Counted from the stretch's first letter, positions 7,659 to 16,859 are shown. The stretch is 64,000 nt of DNA from Acidimicrobiales bacterium (GCA_020629635.1 JAHDCX010000005.1:2721-66720); one strand, 5' to 3'. Numbers and translations: made by a program. The notes: generated from the sequence alone by a model not told the origin.

Positions 7659-7733
7659 GTTCCAAGTAAACCGGTTCGAACGACGACTTGCCGATCTGGC
7701 GAGCCGTCACCCGATCGTGCAAGCATTTCGGGG

Positions 7734-8801
7734 ATGTCGAGTGGTGTACCCGGACCCTGGATCCGTCGACCGATCTCCATGTCTGCGCTGGTCATCGGTT
7801 CGGTCGTCGCGGCACCTCTGGCCCTCCCGGCGATGGTTCTGGCCGCCCTTGTCGATCTCGTCACCCGTGAACGGCGCTGGCGAAGGTTGCGCACGGTCAT
7901 GTTCGTCCTCGGGCTGCTGTACGTCGATTTGGCGGGCTTCGTCGTCACGACCGGTGCGTGGCTGCTCCAGCCCGTTGGCTTGCGCATGCAGTCTCCCACC
8001 GTCCAGTGGCGGTACCACCGCATCATGACCTGGTGGACGCAGCGGCTGATGCGGGTCATCTCCACCACCGTTCCGCTTCCGATCGACACATCGCAACTCG
8101 ACGAGGACGCCCTCGGGGGAAACGCGATCGTCATTGGGCGCCATCGGAGCCTGCTCGATGCGGTCCTCCCGTCGACGATCTTCGGCCCACGTGGACTCAT
8201 CGCCCGCTACACGCTCAAAGAGGATCTGCGATGGGAGCCGAACATCGACGTCGTCGGCCACCGCATGGGCCACCGCTTTGTCCGTCGTGCGCCAAAGAAT
8301 CTCGACGCCGAGCTCGAACCGATCCGGGCGCTCGCCTCCCGGGTCGACGACGACTCGGTGGCCGTCATCTTTCCCGAAGGGACCTTTTTCACCGAAGCCC
8401 GCAAGGCGAAGGTGATCGCTGCACTCGAACGCAAGGACCCTGAGCACGCCGACGCGGCTCGCCAGATGAACCATCTGCTCCCGCCACGCCCTGCGGGAAC
8501 ACTCGCGCTGATGGAGGGTGCCCCCGGCGCCGACATCATCATCCTGGGCCACGTCGGCTTCGAACCGTTTGGCACGATCGGCAAGATCTTCGCGGGCATC
8601 GGCGCCGATCATCCGGTCCGGGTCGCCGCGTGGCGCCACCCTCGCAGCAGCGTGCCGGAGGACCAAGCAGGGCGAATCGACTGGCTGTTTGATCGTTGGC
8701 TCGAGCTCGACGAATGGATCAGCAAACAGCACGCGATCGGTGATCAGCCCGCCACGGAACGTGCGCACAACGACAAATCTGGGAACATTGCCCGGGTATG
8801 A
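7734..8801 (+). CDS. PlsC-like 1-acyl-glycerol-phosphate acyltransferase
   Basis: 355 residues. Two or three N-terminal hydrophobic spans (about 15-42, 54-78) precede the acyltransferase domain with the HX4D motif (HRSLLD, H137) and FPEGT (213-217), the catalytic and phosphate-binding blocks of the family. It should acylate lysophosphatidate or a related acceptor at the membrane in phospholipid synthesis. It is longer than core PlsC, with a helical insert after FPEGT. The frame stays open far upstream over the transporter gene, but only from 7734 does it look like protein; GGGG precedes this ATG. Confidence 0.85.
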   Translation: MSSGVPGPWIRRPISMSALVIGSVVAAPLALPAMVLAALVDLVTRERRWRRLRTVMFVLGLLYVDLAGFVVTTGAWLLQPVGLRMQSPTVQWRYHRIMTWWTQRLMRVISTTVPLPIDTSQLDEDALGGNAIVIGRHRSLLDAVLPSTIFGPRGLIARYTLKEDLRWEPNIDVVGHRMGHRFVRRAPKNLDAELEPIRALASRVDDDSVAVIFPEGTFFTEARKAKVIAALERKDPEHADAARQMNHLLPPRPAGTLALMEGAPGADIIILGHVGFEPFGTIGKIFAGIGADHPVRVAAWRHPRSSVPEDQAGRIDWLFDRWLELDEWISKQHAIGDQPATERAHNDKSGNIARV

Positions 8802-8830
8802 ACACTGCCGGGTTGGTGAGTCGGCCTCAC

Positions 8831-8836
8831 TAGGAT
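8831..8836 (+). promoter_or_regulatory. -10 box of hisN (leaderless)
   Basis: TAGGAT, 7 nt before the GTG at 8844. It overlaps the alternative ATG at 8835, which argues against that ATG. Confidence 0.55.
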
Positions 8837-8843
8837 GCCGCAC

Positions 8844-9650
8844 GTGACTGGACCCGAGACAGATGAGGGCCTCGTCGAGATGGCGGTCGAACTCGCCACC
8901 GGCGCCGGAGCTCTCACCCGAAAATGGTTCGATCGAGGAACGGTCGAGTTCGACACCAAGGCCGACGGATCACCCGTGACCGAAGCCGACAAGGCGGCCG
9001 AACGGTACCTCCGGGAGCAGATCGCGCTCGCCTTTCCGACCGATGGCATCGTCGGTGAAGAAGAAGACGATCGTGAAGGGACAAGCGGTCGGACGTGGAT
9101 CATCGATCCGATCGACGGAACCAAGTCCTTCATGAATGGTGTGCCTCTGTACGGCACCCTGCTCGCCGTCGTCGACGAGCACGGCCCGGCGGTCGGCGTG
9201 ATCGTGATGCCAGCGCTCGACGAGGTCGTCGCCGCCGGACGGGGGCTCGGTTGCACGTACAACGGTCGCGAAACCTCGGTCCGAGCCCCCGAGTCGCTCG
9301 AGGGCAGCTACGCGAACACCAGCGGCTTCGACTACTGGCCCGACAAGGACATGCGCCATCGGTTCCTCGAATCGGGGCTTGTGGTCCGAACGTGGGGCGA
9401 CGCCTACGGCTACGTGCTCCTGGCGACCGGTCGAAGCGACGCGATGGTGGACCCGCTCGTCAACCTCTGGGACGTCGCACCGATGCAAGTCATCATCCCC
9501 GAGGCAGGAGGCAGGATCACCGACGAGTTCGGCCAGCCCTGGGTCCCCAATCAGGAGCGATCGTTCGTTGCGACCGCCGGAACGATCCACGATGAGCTCG
9601 TGGCCGTGCTCTCAGACACGCCGATCGACGTTCCGGCCGACGACGACTGA
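8844..9650 (+). CDS. hisN: Histidinol-phosphatase, inositol monophosphatase family
   Basis: 268 residues. Mg2+-site motifs in order: GEEE (71-74), WIIDPIDGTKSF (85-96) and WDVAPMQVIIPEAGG (209-223). The WGDAYGYVLLATGRSDAMVDP stretch (185-205) is typical of actinobacterial HisN (histidinol phosphate to histidinol + phosphate, histidine synthesis) rather than general inositol phosphatase; an inositol-1-phosphatase role remains possible. GTG at 8844 is chosen over the ATG at 8835 because a TAGGAT -10 box covers that ATG. Ends 1 nt from the convergent DUF3105 gene. Confidence 0.9.
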   Translation: MTGPETDEGLVEMAVELATGAGALTRKWFDRGTVEFDTKADGSPVTEADKAAERYLREQIALAFPTDGIVGEEEDDREGTSGRTWIIDPIDGTKSFMNGVPLYGTLLAVVDEHGPAVGVIVMPALDEVVAAGRGLGCTYNGRETSVRAPESLEGSYANTSGFDYWPDKDMRHRFLESGLVVRTWGDAYGYVLLATGRSDAMVDPLVNLWDVAPMQVIIPEAGGRITDEFGQPWVPNQERSFVATAGTIHDELVAVLSDTPIDVPADDD

Positions 9651-9651
9651 C

Positions 9652-10278
9652 TCAGTTCCATTCGTCGGGAAGCGCCGACCCATCCGACAAGGTGCGCACA
9701 TCGCTCGGCGGCACCCCCAACGCGCTCTGACAGGTCACCCCGGCCTCGGGCAGTTCGGGGTTGTCCACCCACTCCTCGATGAACGCCGCGACCTCGGGAG
9801 CTCCCGGACCACCTGAGGTGCGCATCTGCGCCCCCCAGGCGCTCGCAACGATCGGCTCGGGGTGGTCGTACGGCGAGACCAACAGCTTCGGGTTCGCCTC
9901 CGCCATCGATCGCAGCAGGGCGATGCCGGCCACATCGACCAGGTCCGCGTTGTAGGTGATCCAGACCGCGCCGTGCTCCATCGAATGCGTCGCCGCCCCT
10001 TCGAGCAGCTCGACGTCGTAGAAGCCGCAGTTGTGCCAGAACGGATAGTGCGGACCGCCGATCGACGGCGACTGCTCGAACGACACCGGCGGGTCCACAT
10101 GATCTGCGGAGATCTCGGCGACCGGCTGCATGAACACTACGGTCGTGCCCGGCGCAGATGGCTCGACCGTAACGGCGGGTGCAGTGGTCGAGTCCGGCGT
10201 GGAAGAAGCCGACTCGTCGTCGCCCCCGCTACACGCGGAGACGACGACGATCAGAAGAAGCAACAGCGGGCGCCACAT
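9652..10278 (-). CDS. DUF3105 lipoprotein
   Basis: 208 residues. A lipoprotein signal with lipobox VVSAC (Cys16) is followed by a Ser/Thr/Glu linker and a DUF3105 domain: IGGPHYPFWHNCGFYD, THSMEHGAVWITY and LLVSPYDHPEPIVASAWG. The His pairs suggest metal binding, but no activity is established for the family. The frame extends to 10443, but the chosen ATG begins the signal peptide and lies 8 nt after TAGGGT. Exported and membrane-anchored. Confidence 0.88.
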   Translation of the reverse strand: MWRPLLLLLIVVVSACSGGDDESASSTPDSTTAPAVTVEPSAPGTTVVFMQPVAEISADHVDPPVSFEQSPSIGGPHYPFWHNCGFYDVELLEGAATHSMEHGAVWITYNADLVDVAGIALLRSMAEANPKLLVSPYDHPEPIVASAWGAQMRTSGGPGAPEVAAFIEEWVDNPELPEAGVTCQSALGVPPSDVRTLSDGSALPDEWN

Positions 10279-10286
10279 CGCTCGTG

Positions 10287-10292
10287 ACCCTA
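10287..10292 (-). promoter_or_regulatory. -10 box of the DUF3105 gene (leaderless)
   Basis: TAGGGT on the minus strand, 8 nt before the ATG at 10278. Confidence 0.45.
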
Positions 10293-10306
10293 GCGACTGC
10301 AATCGC

Positions 10307-11218
10307 TCAGGAGAGGGGCACCCCAACCGGCACCTCGCCGGCGCTGGACTCGATGAGCGTGATCTGTTCCATGCGGTCCTGCCAGTCGCTGCGATCGCCA
10401 ATGGCGTCGATGTAGGCCGCCTTGCGACGTGCCGAACGGCCACGGGGCTGAGACGGACGGCCAGCCGTGCCGGCGTACTGGGCTTCGATGCCTTCCTTGA
10501 GCATTGCGATGGCCTCGGAGCGAATCTGGCTGATCCGGCTCTCGGTCACGTCGAGGAAGCGGGCGAGGTCCTGGCTGGTGCGTCCTTCGAGGAAGTAGCC
10601 GATGATCACCAGACGCTGACGCTCTGGGAGCAACGCGATGGCATCGCGGAGGTACGCGTGCAGCTCGCGGGTCTCGAGCTCTTCGCTGGGCTCGATGGCC
10701 GCATGGTCGACGAGCACGTCGACCAGCGTGAGATCGTCGTCGACGTCATCGGACACTTCGTGCTCGAGCGCCAGGACGACAGAACGGAACATGCGGTCAC
10801 GAAGACGATTGAGTTCGTTGGTCTCGACACCGAGCGACTCCGCCATCTCCTCGATGGTCGGGACACGACCGAGCTTCGACGCCAAGCGCTGCTCGGTGGC
10901 CTCGAGCTTCCGAGCGAGTGTCCGGACCGAGCGCGGCGCCCAATCGGCCGCACGAACAGCGTCGAGGATTGCGCCACGAATGCGCTGCGCTGCGAAGCGG
11001 TCGAACGGCACGCCCCGACTCTCGTCGTAGCGTCGCGCCGCCTCGACAAGGCCGAGCGCTCCTGCTCGGGCAAGCTCTTCACGTTCCACGTGTCGTGGAA
11101 AGTGCACGGCAACCTGCAACACGATGTGTTTCACAAGTGGCAGGTTCTGCTCGATCAGCGCATTCATCTCTGCGTGATCGAGTCCGGATGGCGTCGTGGT
11201 GCCAGCGTTGTCGCCCAT
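10307..11218 (-). CDS. RNA polymerase sigma factor, WhiG/FliA type
   Basis: 303 residues from the chosen start. Region 2 (ALIEQNLPLVKHI ... FDRFAAQRIRGAILDAVRAADWAPRSVR) has the RIRGAI-LD-R--DW-PRSVR signature of WhiG/FliA/SigB-like group 3 sigma factors. Region 3 (LGRVPTIEEMAESLGV) and region 4 (LPERQRLVIIGYFLEGRTSQDLARFLDVTESRISQI) follow, then a basic tail. In relatives this class directs motility, sporulation or stress regulons; no such genes are nearby. The frame extends to 11269, but only the ATG at 11218 has a Shine-Dalgarno (GAGGGAG, 11 nt upstream). Confidence 0.9.
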   Translation of the reverse strand: MGDNAGTTTPSGLDHAEMNALIEQNLPLVKHIVLQVAVHFPRHVEREELARAGALGLVEAARRYDESRGVPFDRFAAQRIRGAILDAVRAADWAPRSVRTLARKLEATEQRLASKLGRVPTIEEMAESLGVETNELNRLRDRMFRSVVLALEHEVSDDVDDDLTLVDVLVDHAAIEPSEELETRELHAYLRDAIALLPERQRLVIIGYFLEGRTSQDLARFLDVTESRISQIRSEAIAMLKEGIEAQYAGTAGRPSQPRGRSARRKAAYIDAIGDRSDWQDRMEQITLIESSAGEVPVGVPLS

Positions 11219-11377
11219 TGGTTGAGTCACTCCCTCATTTGGTGCATGTGGATGGTCCCCCGCCATCACAGAGAGAGGGTTCGGAGCGAACAGGCCAGAC
11301 CTTTAGAAAAAAGTTTGGAAATCGCGAACTCGTTCACAGAATCGGCGCACAACAGCCGGTCCTGAAGCGGTTTCCTC

Positions 11378-11393
11378 TGGGCCGAACGGCCCA
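11378..11393. terminator. Small hairpin between dehydrogenase and sigma-factor genes
   Basis: TGGGCC-GAAC-GGCCCA, a 6-bp stem about 30 bp after the dehydrogenase stop. It could end that transcript; no T-run on the minus strand. The rest of the gap (11270-11423) is relatively AT-rich and may hold the sigma-factor promoter, but I see no convincing box. Confidence 0.35.
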
Positions 11394-11423
11394 TTTCGTT
11401 GAGCAGATCCGTCGAAATCCGCC

Positions 11424-12410
11424 TCAGGCAGTGCTTTCGTCGGCCCCCACGAATATTTCGAGGGTCAGACCCCGCCGGCGGCAATCGTGCAGCATTGCGA
11501 GCGGATCGAAGAGCTCTGCGAGCGAGCCGCAGCCGACGGGAGTCGACTGCGCGGCGAGCGCAGACGCGGCGGCGGCAGCGACCGTGCCGGCGGCGACTGC
11601 GGGCCGCTCGGCACACCCGAGGACGAGCTCAGACCGTGCACCGTTGATTTCGCCACGCAGCTCGACTCGGATCGCGCCAAGGAGCCCCTCGGGATGCGGC
11701 CTCCGCAGCATGGGGAGATGCATCGTCGCCCGGTCACGACGGGTGGCGGCCATTCGGGCCGTGATTCGACTCGTTGTCGGATGGGATCGCGACAACAAGA
11801 GCGGGTCCGGGAGTGCGGCGCGATAGCAATCGGCGGCTTGGACGGGCTGAGGAAACCAGGCGAGCTCACGCCCCGAGCCGCCGGCGCGGGTCACCCAGGC
11901 ACCGTCACGCCAGTCGATGCAGGCGCTCTTGAGCGCCCGGTGATGTTGCCGGGCACAGTCGGGGCCGCCGGTACCGAACTTGGCGACGTGAATCTCGTCG
12001 ACACGATCGAATCGATCGGCGGCGTGCGCGACGAGCAAATCGGAGAGGCCCGGCATCATGCCCGCGCCCACGGCCACCGTCACGCCCCGCCTTTTAGCGC
12101 TCTCGTGGAGCGCGAGGAGACGCCGCACCTGCGGAAGTCCATCGGCGACACTCACCACGTGCTGGCCGCGAGCCACCGCTTCGACTGCCAGGTCGGGGTG
12201 ATCCGCTGTGCGTGTGGCGAGCACGACGATGTCCGCTCCCTCGGTCGAACGACGCTCGCGCGCCCTCGGACCGAGGCTCGTGGCCAGCGGTCCAGCGACG
12301 CCGGCCGCGTCGTCGACAAGGTGCAGCTCGTGGTCGTCTGACCCACGGGCGAGTTGGCGTGCCGCACGTGCGCCGGTTGCGCCGCACCCGACGATCGCGA
12401 TGCGGGCCAT
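11424..12410 (-). CDS. NAD(P)-binding saccharopine-dehydrogenase-like oxidoreductase
   Basis: 328 residues. N-terminal Rossmann fold with GCGATG (8-13), then DIVVLATRTADHPDLAVEA and a central GAGMMPGLSDLLV segment, the pattern of saccharopine dehydrogenase / homoserine dehydrogenase-like proteins. It should oxidise or reduce an amino-acid-like or ketone substrate in the cytosol; the specificity is not visible. ATG at 12410 lies 12 nt after the stop of a small membrane ORF, probably one transcript. Confidence 0.75.
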   Translation of the reverse strand: MARIAIVGCGATGARAARQLARGSDDHELHLVDDAAGVAGPLATSLGPRARERRSTEGADIVVLATRTADHPDLAVEAVARGQHVVSVADGLPQVRRLLALHESAKRRGVTVAVGAGMMPGLSDLLVAHAADRFDRVDEIHVAKFGTGGPDCARQHHRALKSACIDWRDGAWVTRAGGSGRELAWFPQPVQAADCYRAALPDPLLLSRSHPTTSRITARMAATRRDRATMHLPMLRRPHPEGLLGAIRVELRGEINGARSELVLGCAERPAVAAGTVAAAAASALAAQSTPVGCGSLAELFDPLAMLHDCRRRGLTLEIFVGADESTA

Positions 12411-12422
12411 GTCAGCGCGAAC

Positions 12423-12569
12423 TCACCGAAGCTCGTCCCCGGTGAGCTCTCGCCAGCCACCACCGCGGGGCGGCACACCACCGGTACCACGAAGCCGTAG
12501 TGCCCCTGCAACGCCCGCTGCGATGCCCAAGGCCACCGCAGCCCGCCGAATCAACCCCAGCAACTGCAT
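12423..12569 (-). CDS. Small membrane protein (48 aa)
   Basis: MQLLGLIRRA then a hydrophobic segment (VALGIAAGVAGAL, about 11-23), a Gly/Pro/Arg hinge and an acidic end (WRELTGDEL). TAGGAT lies exactly 6 nt before the ATG, the same leaderless spacing as at several neighbours, which supports the call. It ends 12 nt before the dehydrogenase start and probably shares its transcript. No family recognised. Confidence 0.55.
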   Translation of the reverse strand: MQLLGLIRRAAVALGIAAGVAGALRLRGTGGVPPRGGGWRELTGDELR

Positions 12570-12575
12570 GGCAGG

Positions 12576-12581
12576 ATCCTA
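12576..12581 (-). promoter_or_regulatory. -10 box of the small membrane ORF (leaderless)
   Basis: TAGGAT on the minus strand, 6 nt before the ATG at 12569. Confidence 0.5.
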
Positions 12582-12664
12582 CGTGGCGTTCGGCGGGACG
12601 ACCGGCGCAGTGTTGAGCTTGGCCCCAAAACTGCTGAAGGTCGCCCCAACGGGGCGACCGGCGG

Positions 12665-12738
<74 letters not shown>

Positions 12739-12749
12739 GAAGCAGTGAA

Positions 12750-12755
12750 ACGGTA
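12750..12755 (-). promoter_or_regulatory. -10 box of tRNA-Ile
   Basis: TACCGT on the minus strand, 11 nt before the mature 5' end, in the 22-bp gap after the DUF3566 gene. Confidence 0.4.
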
Positions 12756-12760
12756 GCGAC

Positions 12761-13315
12761 TCAGCCCCGACGCGGCAACGTGGTGATGGGCCGTGCGGTT
12801 TCTTCTTCGACGACGGTCACCCGGATGCCTCCGGTCAGGTCGCTGATCAGGTTCAACAAGATGGCCACGAGCACGGCGAAACCCGTCGCGGCGACGGCGA
12901 GAACGAGTCCACCGAGGGCGACTGCGTTGAAGATCGCTTCGCCTTCGATCTGGAAGTCCTCGAGGGCGAAGATCTCCCGGGCGAACTGTTCGATGTCGTC
13001 GACGGTTCCGGCGGTCTCGGCCGCGTTCCAGAGCAGCACGCCGGCCACCATTGCGACGACCCACATGCAGAAGTTGAACAGCAGCGAGACCTTCAGCACG
13101 GACCAGGGTTCGATGTGGCGGACGAGTCGGCGCACCTTTCGGGCCCGGAGTCGGCGTTCTTGGAGACGCTCGACCATCGCCCGAGGTGGCTCTTCGTCGG
13201 TGCGCGCCGGAACCCCGCCCGTTTCGAAGAAGGTGTCGACCCGTTCGTCGAAGCCGTCGTCCTCGACGGGCTCGACCGGGAAGACGCTCTCTTCCGGATT
13301 CTCTACTGCGGTCAC
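12761..13315 (-). CDS. DUF3566 membrane protein
   Basis: 184 residues. An acidic cytosolic N-terminus is followed by the DUF3566 core: a basic stretch (RRLRARKVRRLVRHIEPWSVLKVSLLF), a first helix (about 75-96), a loop with FAREIFALEDF, and a second helix (about 132-157) ending ISDLTGGIRVTVVEEE. Its location in the gyrA neighbourhood is conserved in Actinomycetota (Rv0007 in Mycobacterium); relatives have been linked to cell envelope and division, but the biochemical role is open. Confidence 0.9.
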   Translation of the reverse strand: MTAVENPEESVFPVEPVEDDGFDERVDTFFETGGVPARTDEEPPRAMVERLQERRLRARKVRRLVRHIEPWSVLKVSLLFNFCMWVVAMVAGVLLWNAAETAGTVDDIEQFAREIFALEDFQIEGEAIFNAVALGGLVLAVAATGFAVLVAILLNLISDLTGGIRVTVVEEETARPITTLPRRG

Positions 13316-13345
13316 GGGTGTGAGTGTATGCGATGCGGCGGAGAC

Positions 13346-13666
13346 CTACGGCCCGCGTCGTGCGGGGACCAACCCCCGGACCGCAACGGCGCGACGTGCG
13401 ACCTCGCCCACCTGGACGACGACGACGAATCGGTCGCCCGTCCAGCCATGCTCGATGAGGACGGCGTCATTGTGTTGTGCCGCGTCTCGGGCGCCATCGA
13501 ACCCGTCGAACGCACCCGCGAGCGCGGCAGCATCTGCCGCCGATTGCGCACGAGCAGCGTCTCGAGCGGCCGCACCGACCTCGGCCAGAGCAACCATCAG
13601 CGTCGCAGCGAGCGCCAGCCACACCACCGACCAGAGCGTGGCCGTGCCACGATCCCGGATCTCCAC
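13346..13666 (-). CDS. TadE/TadG-like secreted helix protein
   Basis: 106 residues. RGTATLWSVVWLALAATLMVALAE forms an N-terminal membrane helix (about 8-29), followed by AARDAARAQSAADAAALAGA, the sequence type of Rv3657c-like TadE proteins and TadG pilus-assembly N-termini. It is probably a pseudopilin-like or pilus-associated membrane protein. It lies 48 bp after gyrA and 30 bp before the DUF3566 gene; no other Tad genes are in the window. Confidence 0.75.
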   Translation of the reverse strand: MEIRDRGTATLWSVVWLALAATLMVALAEVGAAARDAARAQSAADAAALAGAFDGFDGARDAAQHNDAVLIEHGWTGDRFVVVVQVGEVARRAVAVRGLVPARRGP

Positions 13667-13714
13667 GTTTGCTCCTTCTCTGAAGAAGGGGAACGGGGGA
13701 AGTGTGTCGAGACG

Positions 13715-16255
13715 CTAGTCGTCCTCGGAAGCCGGGGTCGTGTCGGGTCCCTCTGCACCCTCGACCCCTTCGTCGGCGTCGCTGTCGGCGTCGTCGGCAT
13801 CCACCTCGTCGTCGGCGCCAAGCACGCGTGCGACGGCAGCAACCTGGTGTCCCTCGCTGACGTTCATGACCCGGACGCCCGAGGCGTCTCTGCCCTGCAC
13901 GGAGATGTCGTCGACGGCGGTCCGGATGATTGTTCCTCGATCACCGATCAGCAGGATCTCTTCGCCGTCGGCGACCATGAACGCAGCGACGACCGTGCCC
14001 TTCTTGTCGTTGACCCGGATGCCTCGCACGCCAAGACCTCCACGCCCCTTTACGGGGTACTGATCGAGGTCGCTCTGCTTTCCGTAGCCCTCGCTGGTCA
14101 CGATGAGCAGGCGCGTGTCCGCCTGCTCGCGGGCGCAGGCGACCAGCTCGTCGCCCTCGCGGAACTTCATGCCCCGCACACCAGCTGCGGTCCGGCCCAT
14201 GGCGCGGACGTCGCTCTCGTCGAATCGGATCGTCTGCCCGTTCTGCGAGACGAGAAAGACGTCCTGACCCTCGTTGAGCGGGATCACGTCGACGAGCTCG
14301 TCGTCGTCGTTCAGCTTGATGGCGATGAGGCCAGCCTTGAGGTTGCTGTCGTATGCGGTGAACTGCGTCTTCTTGACCCGACCCAGCCTGGTCGCAAAGA
14401 ACAGATACCGGTTGGTCTCGTAGTCGCGGGTGTCGATGATCGCCTGGATCTTCTCGTCCGGCTGGAGTTGGAGCAGGTTGACGATCGCGGTGCCGCGGGC
14501 GGTGCGGCTGGTCATCGGGATCTGGTGGGCCTTGAGGCGATACACCTTGCCGCGGTTGCTGAAAAACAGCAGGTACGCGTGCGCGGTCGTGTGGATCATG
14601 TTGACGACGTAGTCGTCGTCTTTGAGGTTGGCGCCCGACACGCCGCGACCGCCGCGGGTCTGCGTGCGGAACTCGTCGATCGACATCGTCTTGACGTAGC
14701 CGCCCTGGCTCATCGTGAACACGAGGTCTTCGTCGTCGATGAGGTCCTCGATGTCGATCTCGCCCGGATCGTGCTGCAACTCGGAGCGTCGGTCGTCAGC
14801 TTCCTTCTCGCGCACCTCGGCGAGCTCGTCCTTGATCACCTGACGAAGGATCTGTTCGTCGCCGAGAATCGCCTCGAGGCCGGCGATCTTCTCGCGGAGC
14901 TCGGCCATCTCTTCTTCGAGATCGGACCGACCGAGCCGGGTGAGCCGACCGAGGGGCATGTCGAGGATGTGCTTGGCCTGGATCTCGGAGAACTCGAAGC
15001 CCTCCCCCATCAAGCCTTGGGTCGCGGCGGCTCGGTCTTCGGAGGCCCGGATGAGGGCGATGATCTCGTCGATCAGATCGAGCGCCTTGATCAACCCCTC
15101 GACGATGTGTGCACGAGCCTGGAGCTTCTCGAGGCGGTACTCGCTGCGGCGGGTGATGACGTCGATCTGGTGCTCGACGTAGGGGACGAGCAACTCGCGC
15201 AGGTTGAGCGTGCGGGGCACGTCGTCGACCAGCGCCACCGCGTTCATACCGAAGCTGGTCTGCAGCGGTGTGCGCTTGTAGAGGTTGTTGAGCACGACGA
15301 GCGCTGGAGCATCACGCTTGAGCTTGATCTCGATCCGGGTTTCGCCCTTGGACGAGAAGTCATCGATGCCCGAGATGCCGTCGAGTTCCTTCGCGGCGAT
15401 GAGCTCCTTGATCTTGGAGAACACCGCATTCGGGCTCACCTGGTACGGCAGCTCGGTGACGACGATCGTGTCGCTGTTCTTGCCTTCGACGATCTCGGCC
15501 TTGGCACGCATCTTGATGCTGCCGCGACCAGTGCGGTAGGCCTCGGCCACTCCCGCCCGACCCATGATGTAGCCACCGGTCGGGAAGTCCGGGCCCTTGA
15601 CGAACTGCATCAGGTCGCCGGGTTCGGCGTCGGGGTTGTCGATCAGGTGGACGGTGGCGTCGATCACTTCGCCCAGGTTGTGGGGCGGGATGTTGGTGGC
15701 CATGCCGACGGCGATGCCCTGGCTTCCGTTGACCAGCAGATTGGGGAATCGGGCGGGCAGGACCTTCGGCTCGGTGAACTCCCCCGAGTAGTTGTCGACG
15801 AAGTCGACGGTGTTCTCCTCGATGTCGGCGAGCAGCCGAAGGGCGAGCGGGTCGAGCCGGCACTCGGTGTATCTCGCTGCTGCGGGCGAATCGTCGGGGG
15901 TGTACCCGAAGTTGCCCTGGGGCTCGATCAGGCGGTGACGCAGCGAGAAGTCCTGAGCCATGCGGACGAGGGCGTCGTAGATGGCCGAGTCGCCGTGGGG
16001 ATGGTATTTGCCCATGACCTCGCCCGTGATGCGCGCCGACTTCATGGTGGGGCGATCCGGGTTGGCGTTGAGCTCGTTCATGCCCCAGAGGATTCGGCGG
16101 TGCACGGGCTTGAGTCCGTCGCGTACGTCGGGCAGCGCACGCGAGACGATGACCGACATCGCGTAGTCGAGGAACGAACGCTCCATTTCCTCTTGGATCT
16201 CGATGGGTTCGATGGCGAACTCTGCGCCTTCACCGCCGGCCGAAACGTCGGTCAC
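13715..16255 (-). CDS. gyrA: DNA gyrase subunit A
   Basis: 846 residues. The breakage-reunion domain carries the winged-helix QRDR segment GDSAIYD (88-94), with Ser and Asp at the quinolone-contact sites, and catalytic Tyr129 in AARYTECRL (most GyrA have AMRYTE). A coiled-coil tower follows, then a C-terminal pinwheel domain with a GyrA-box-like QTRGGRG near residue 530 and an acidic tail. With GyrB it introduces negative supercoils. The frame reaches a TTG at 16282, but the GTG at 16255 has GAGGAG 6 nt upstream and is preferred. A TG-extended -10 lies upstream. Confidence 0.98.
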   Translation of the reverse strand: MTDVSAGGEGAEFAIEPIEIQEEMERSFLDYAMSVIVSRALPDVRDGLKPVHRRILWGMNELNANPDRPTMKSARITGEVMGKYHPHGDSAIYDALVRMAQDFSLRHRLIEPQGNFGYTPDDSPAAARYTECRLDPLALRLLADIEENTVDFVDNYSGEFTEPKVLPARFPNLLVNGSQGIAVGMATNIPPHNLGEVIDATVHLIDNPDAEPGDLMQFVKGPDFPTGGYIMGRAGVAEAYRTGRGSIKMRAKAEIVEGKNSDTIVVTELPYQVSPNAVFSKIKELIAAKELDGISGIDDFSSKGETRIEIKLKRDAPALVVLNNLYKRTPLQTSFGMNAVALVDDVPRTLNLRELLVPYVEHQIDVITRRSEYRLEKLQARAHIVEGLIKALDLIDEIIALIRASEDRAAATQGLMGEGFEFSEIQAKHILDMPLGRLTRLGRSDLEEEMAELREKIAGLEAILGDEQILRQVIKDELAEVREKEADDRRSELQHDPGEIDIEDLIDDEDLVFTMSQGGYVKTMSIDEFRTQTRGGRGVSGANLKDDDYVVNMIHTTAHAYLLFFSNRGKVYRLKAHQIPMTSRTARGTAIVNLLQLQPDEKIQAIIDTRDYETNRYLFFATRLGRVKKTQFTAYDSNLKAGLIAIKLNDDDELVDVIPLNEGQDVFLVSQNGQTIRFDESDVRAMGRTAAGVRGMKFREGDELVACAREQADTRLLIVTSEGYGKQSDLDQYPVKGRGGLGVRGIRVNDKKGTVVAAFMVADGEEILLIGDRGTIIRTAVDDISVQGRDASGVRVMNVSEGHQVAAVARVLGADDEVDADDADSDADEGVEGAEGPDTTPASEDD

Positions 16256-16312
16256 GAAACACTCCTCGAGGCCTCTTCGCAACCCCGTTTGGGAGCGAAT
16301 GACAACCTCGTC

Positions 16313-16318
16313 ATTCTA
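16313..16318 (-). promoter_or_regulatory. Extended -10 box of gyrA
   Basis: Minus strand TGGTAGAAT contains TAGAAT with a TG one base upstream. Predicted start near 16306 gives a leader of about 50 nt. No convincing -35. gyrB has the near-identical TGGTAGACT. Confidence 0.5.
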
Positions 16319-16354
16319 CCAAAGATGCTGTGTCAGAAGGTCCCGCGATGGCAT

Positions 16355-16397
16355 CTGTGGACGCTCAGCCCCGCGGAGCGGGGCTGGCGGTCCACAG
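16355..16397. terminator. Two-tier hairpin between the VOC gene and gyrA
   Basis: Outer arms CTGTGGAC/GTCCACAG (8 bp) enclose a 3x3 internal loop and inner arms CAGCCCCGC/GCGGGGCTG (9 bp) with a GGA loop. It lies 15 bp after the VOC stop and about 40 bp upstream of the gyrA -10, so it should insulate gyrA from read-through. Confidence 0.75.
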
Positions 16398-16411
16398 AAG
16401 CCGATCAGGGG

Positions 16412-16807
16412 TCACACCGGACCAATCGCGTGGGTCGAGCTGATGTGCAGCGTGTTGCCCTCGGGGTCGGTCGCGATGAACCGATCGTGGGGGCTTCCTC
16501 GCTGGATTCGGGTCGGGTTGGCACCGGCGGCCTCCATGACCGACCAGGTGTCGTCGATGTCGTTGACGATGAGATCGAGCGAGCCCGATCCGGGTCGTCC
16601 TTCCTGGAGGATGATGTGGGTCCCGCCCATGAGCTCGATGATCGAGGCTCGTCCCATGTTGACGACGAGACGCATCCCGATGTTCGTGTAGAACTCGGTC
16701 ATCGTGTCGACGTCGCCGACGGCGAGGGGCACGTGGCCGATCGCAAAGCGAGGACGGGGGTCTGATGAGGCAGCCTGGGCCTCGGGGTTCGGGGTTTGAA
16801 GAAGCAA
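16412..16807 (-). CDS. VOC family protein
   Basis: 131 residues. A single glyoxalase/bleomycin-resistance-fold unit pair: FAIGHVPLAVGDVDTMTEFYTNIGMRL, GGTHIILQEG and HDRFIATDPEGNTLHISSTH. The metal-site His (GHVPL) and Glu/His positions look present; the substrate is unknown. TTG start at 16807 with AAGGAAG 4-5 nt upstream. Divergent from the AraC-type regulator across 157 bp. Confidence 0.82.
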   Translation of the reverse strand: MLLQTPNPEAQAASSDPRPRFAIGHVPLAVGDVDTMTEFYTNIGMRLVVNMGRASIIELMGGTHIILQEGRPGSGSLDLIVNDIDDTWSVMEAAGANPTRIQRGSPHDRFIATDPEGNTLHISSTHAIGPV

Positions 16808-16859
16808 GGCGCTTCCTTTCTGTAAGCGTTAGGCGTGCTTAACAACTCGTCAAGATGAC

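Noticed and set aside
7014-7733. Extension of the acyltransferase frame upstream over the SulP gene
   Set aside because: The translated extension is low-complexity and lies on the antisense strand of a clear transporter; the protein fold begins after 7734.
13115-16765. 1,216-residue plus-strand frame opposite gyrA
   Set aside because: It runs through gyrA, the TadE-like gene and a VOC gene; no plausible protein features.
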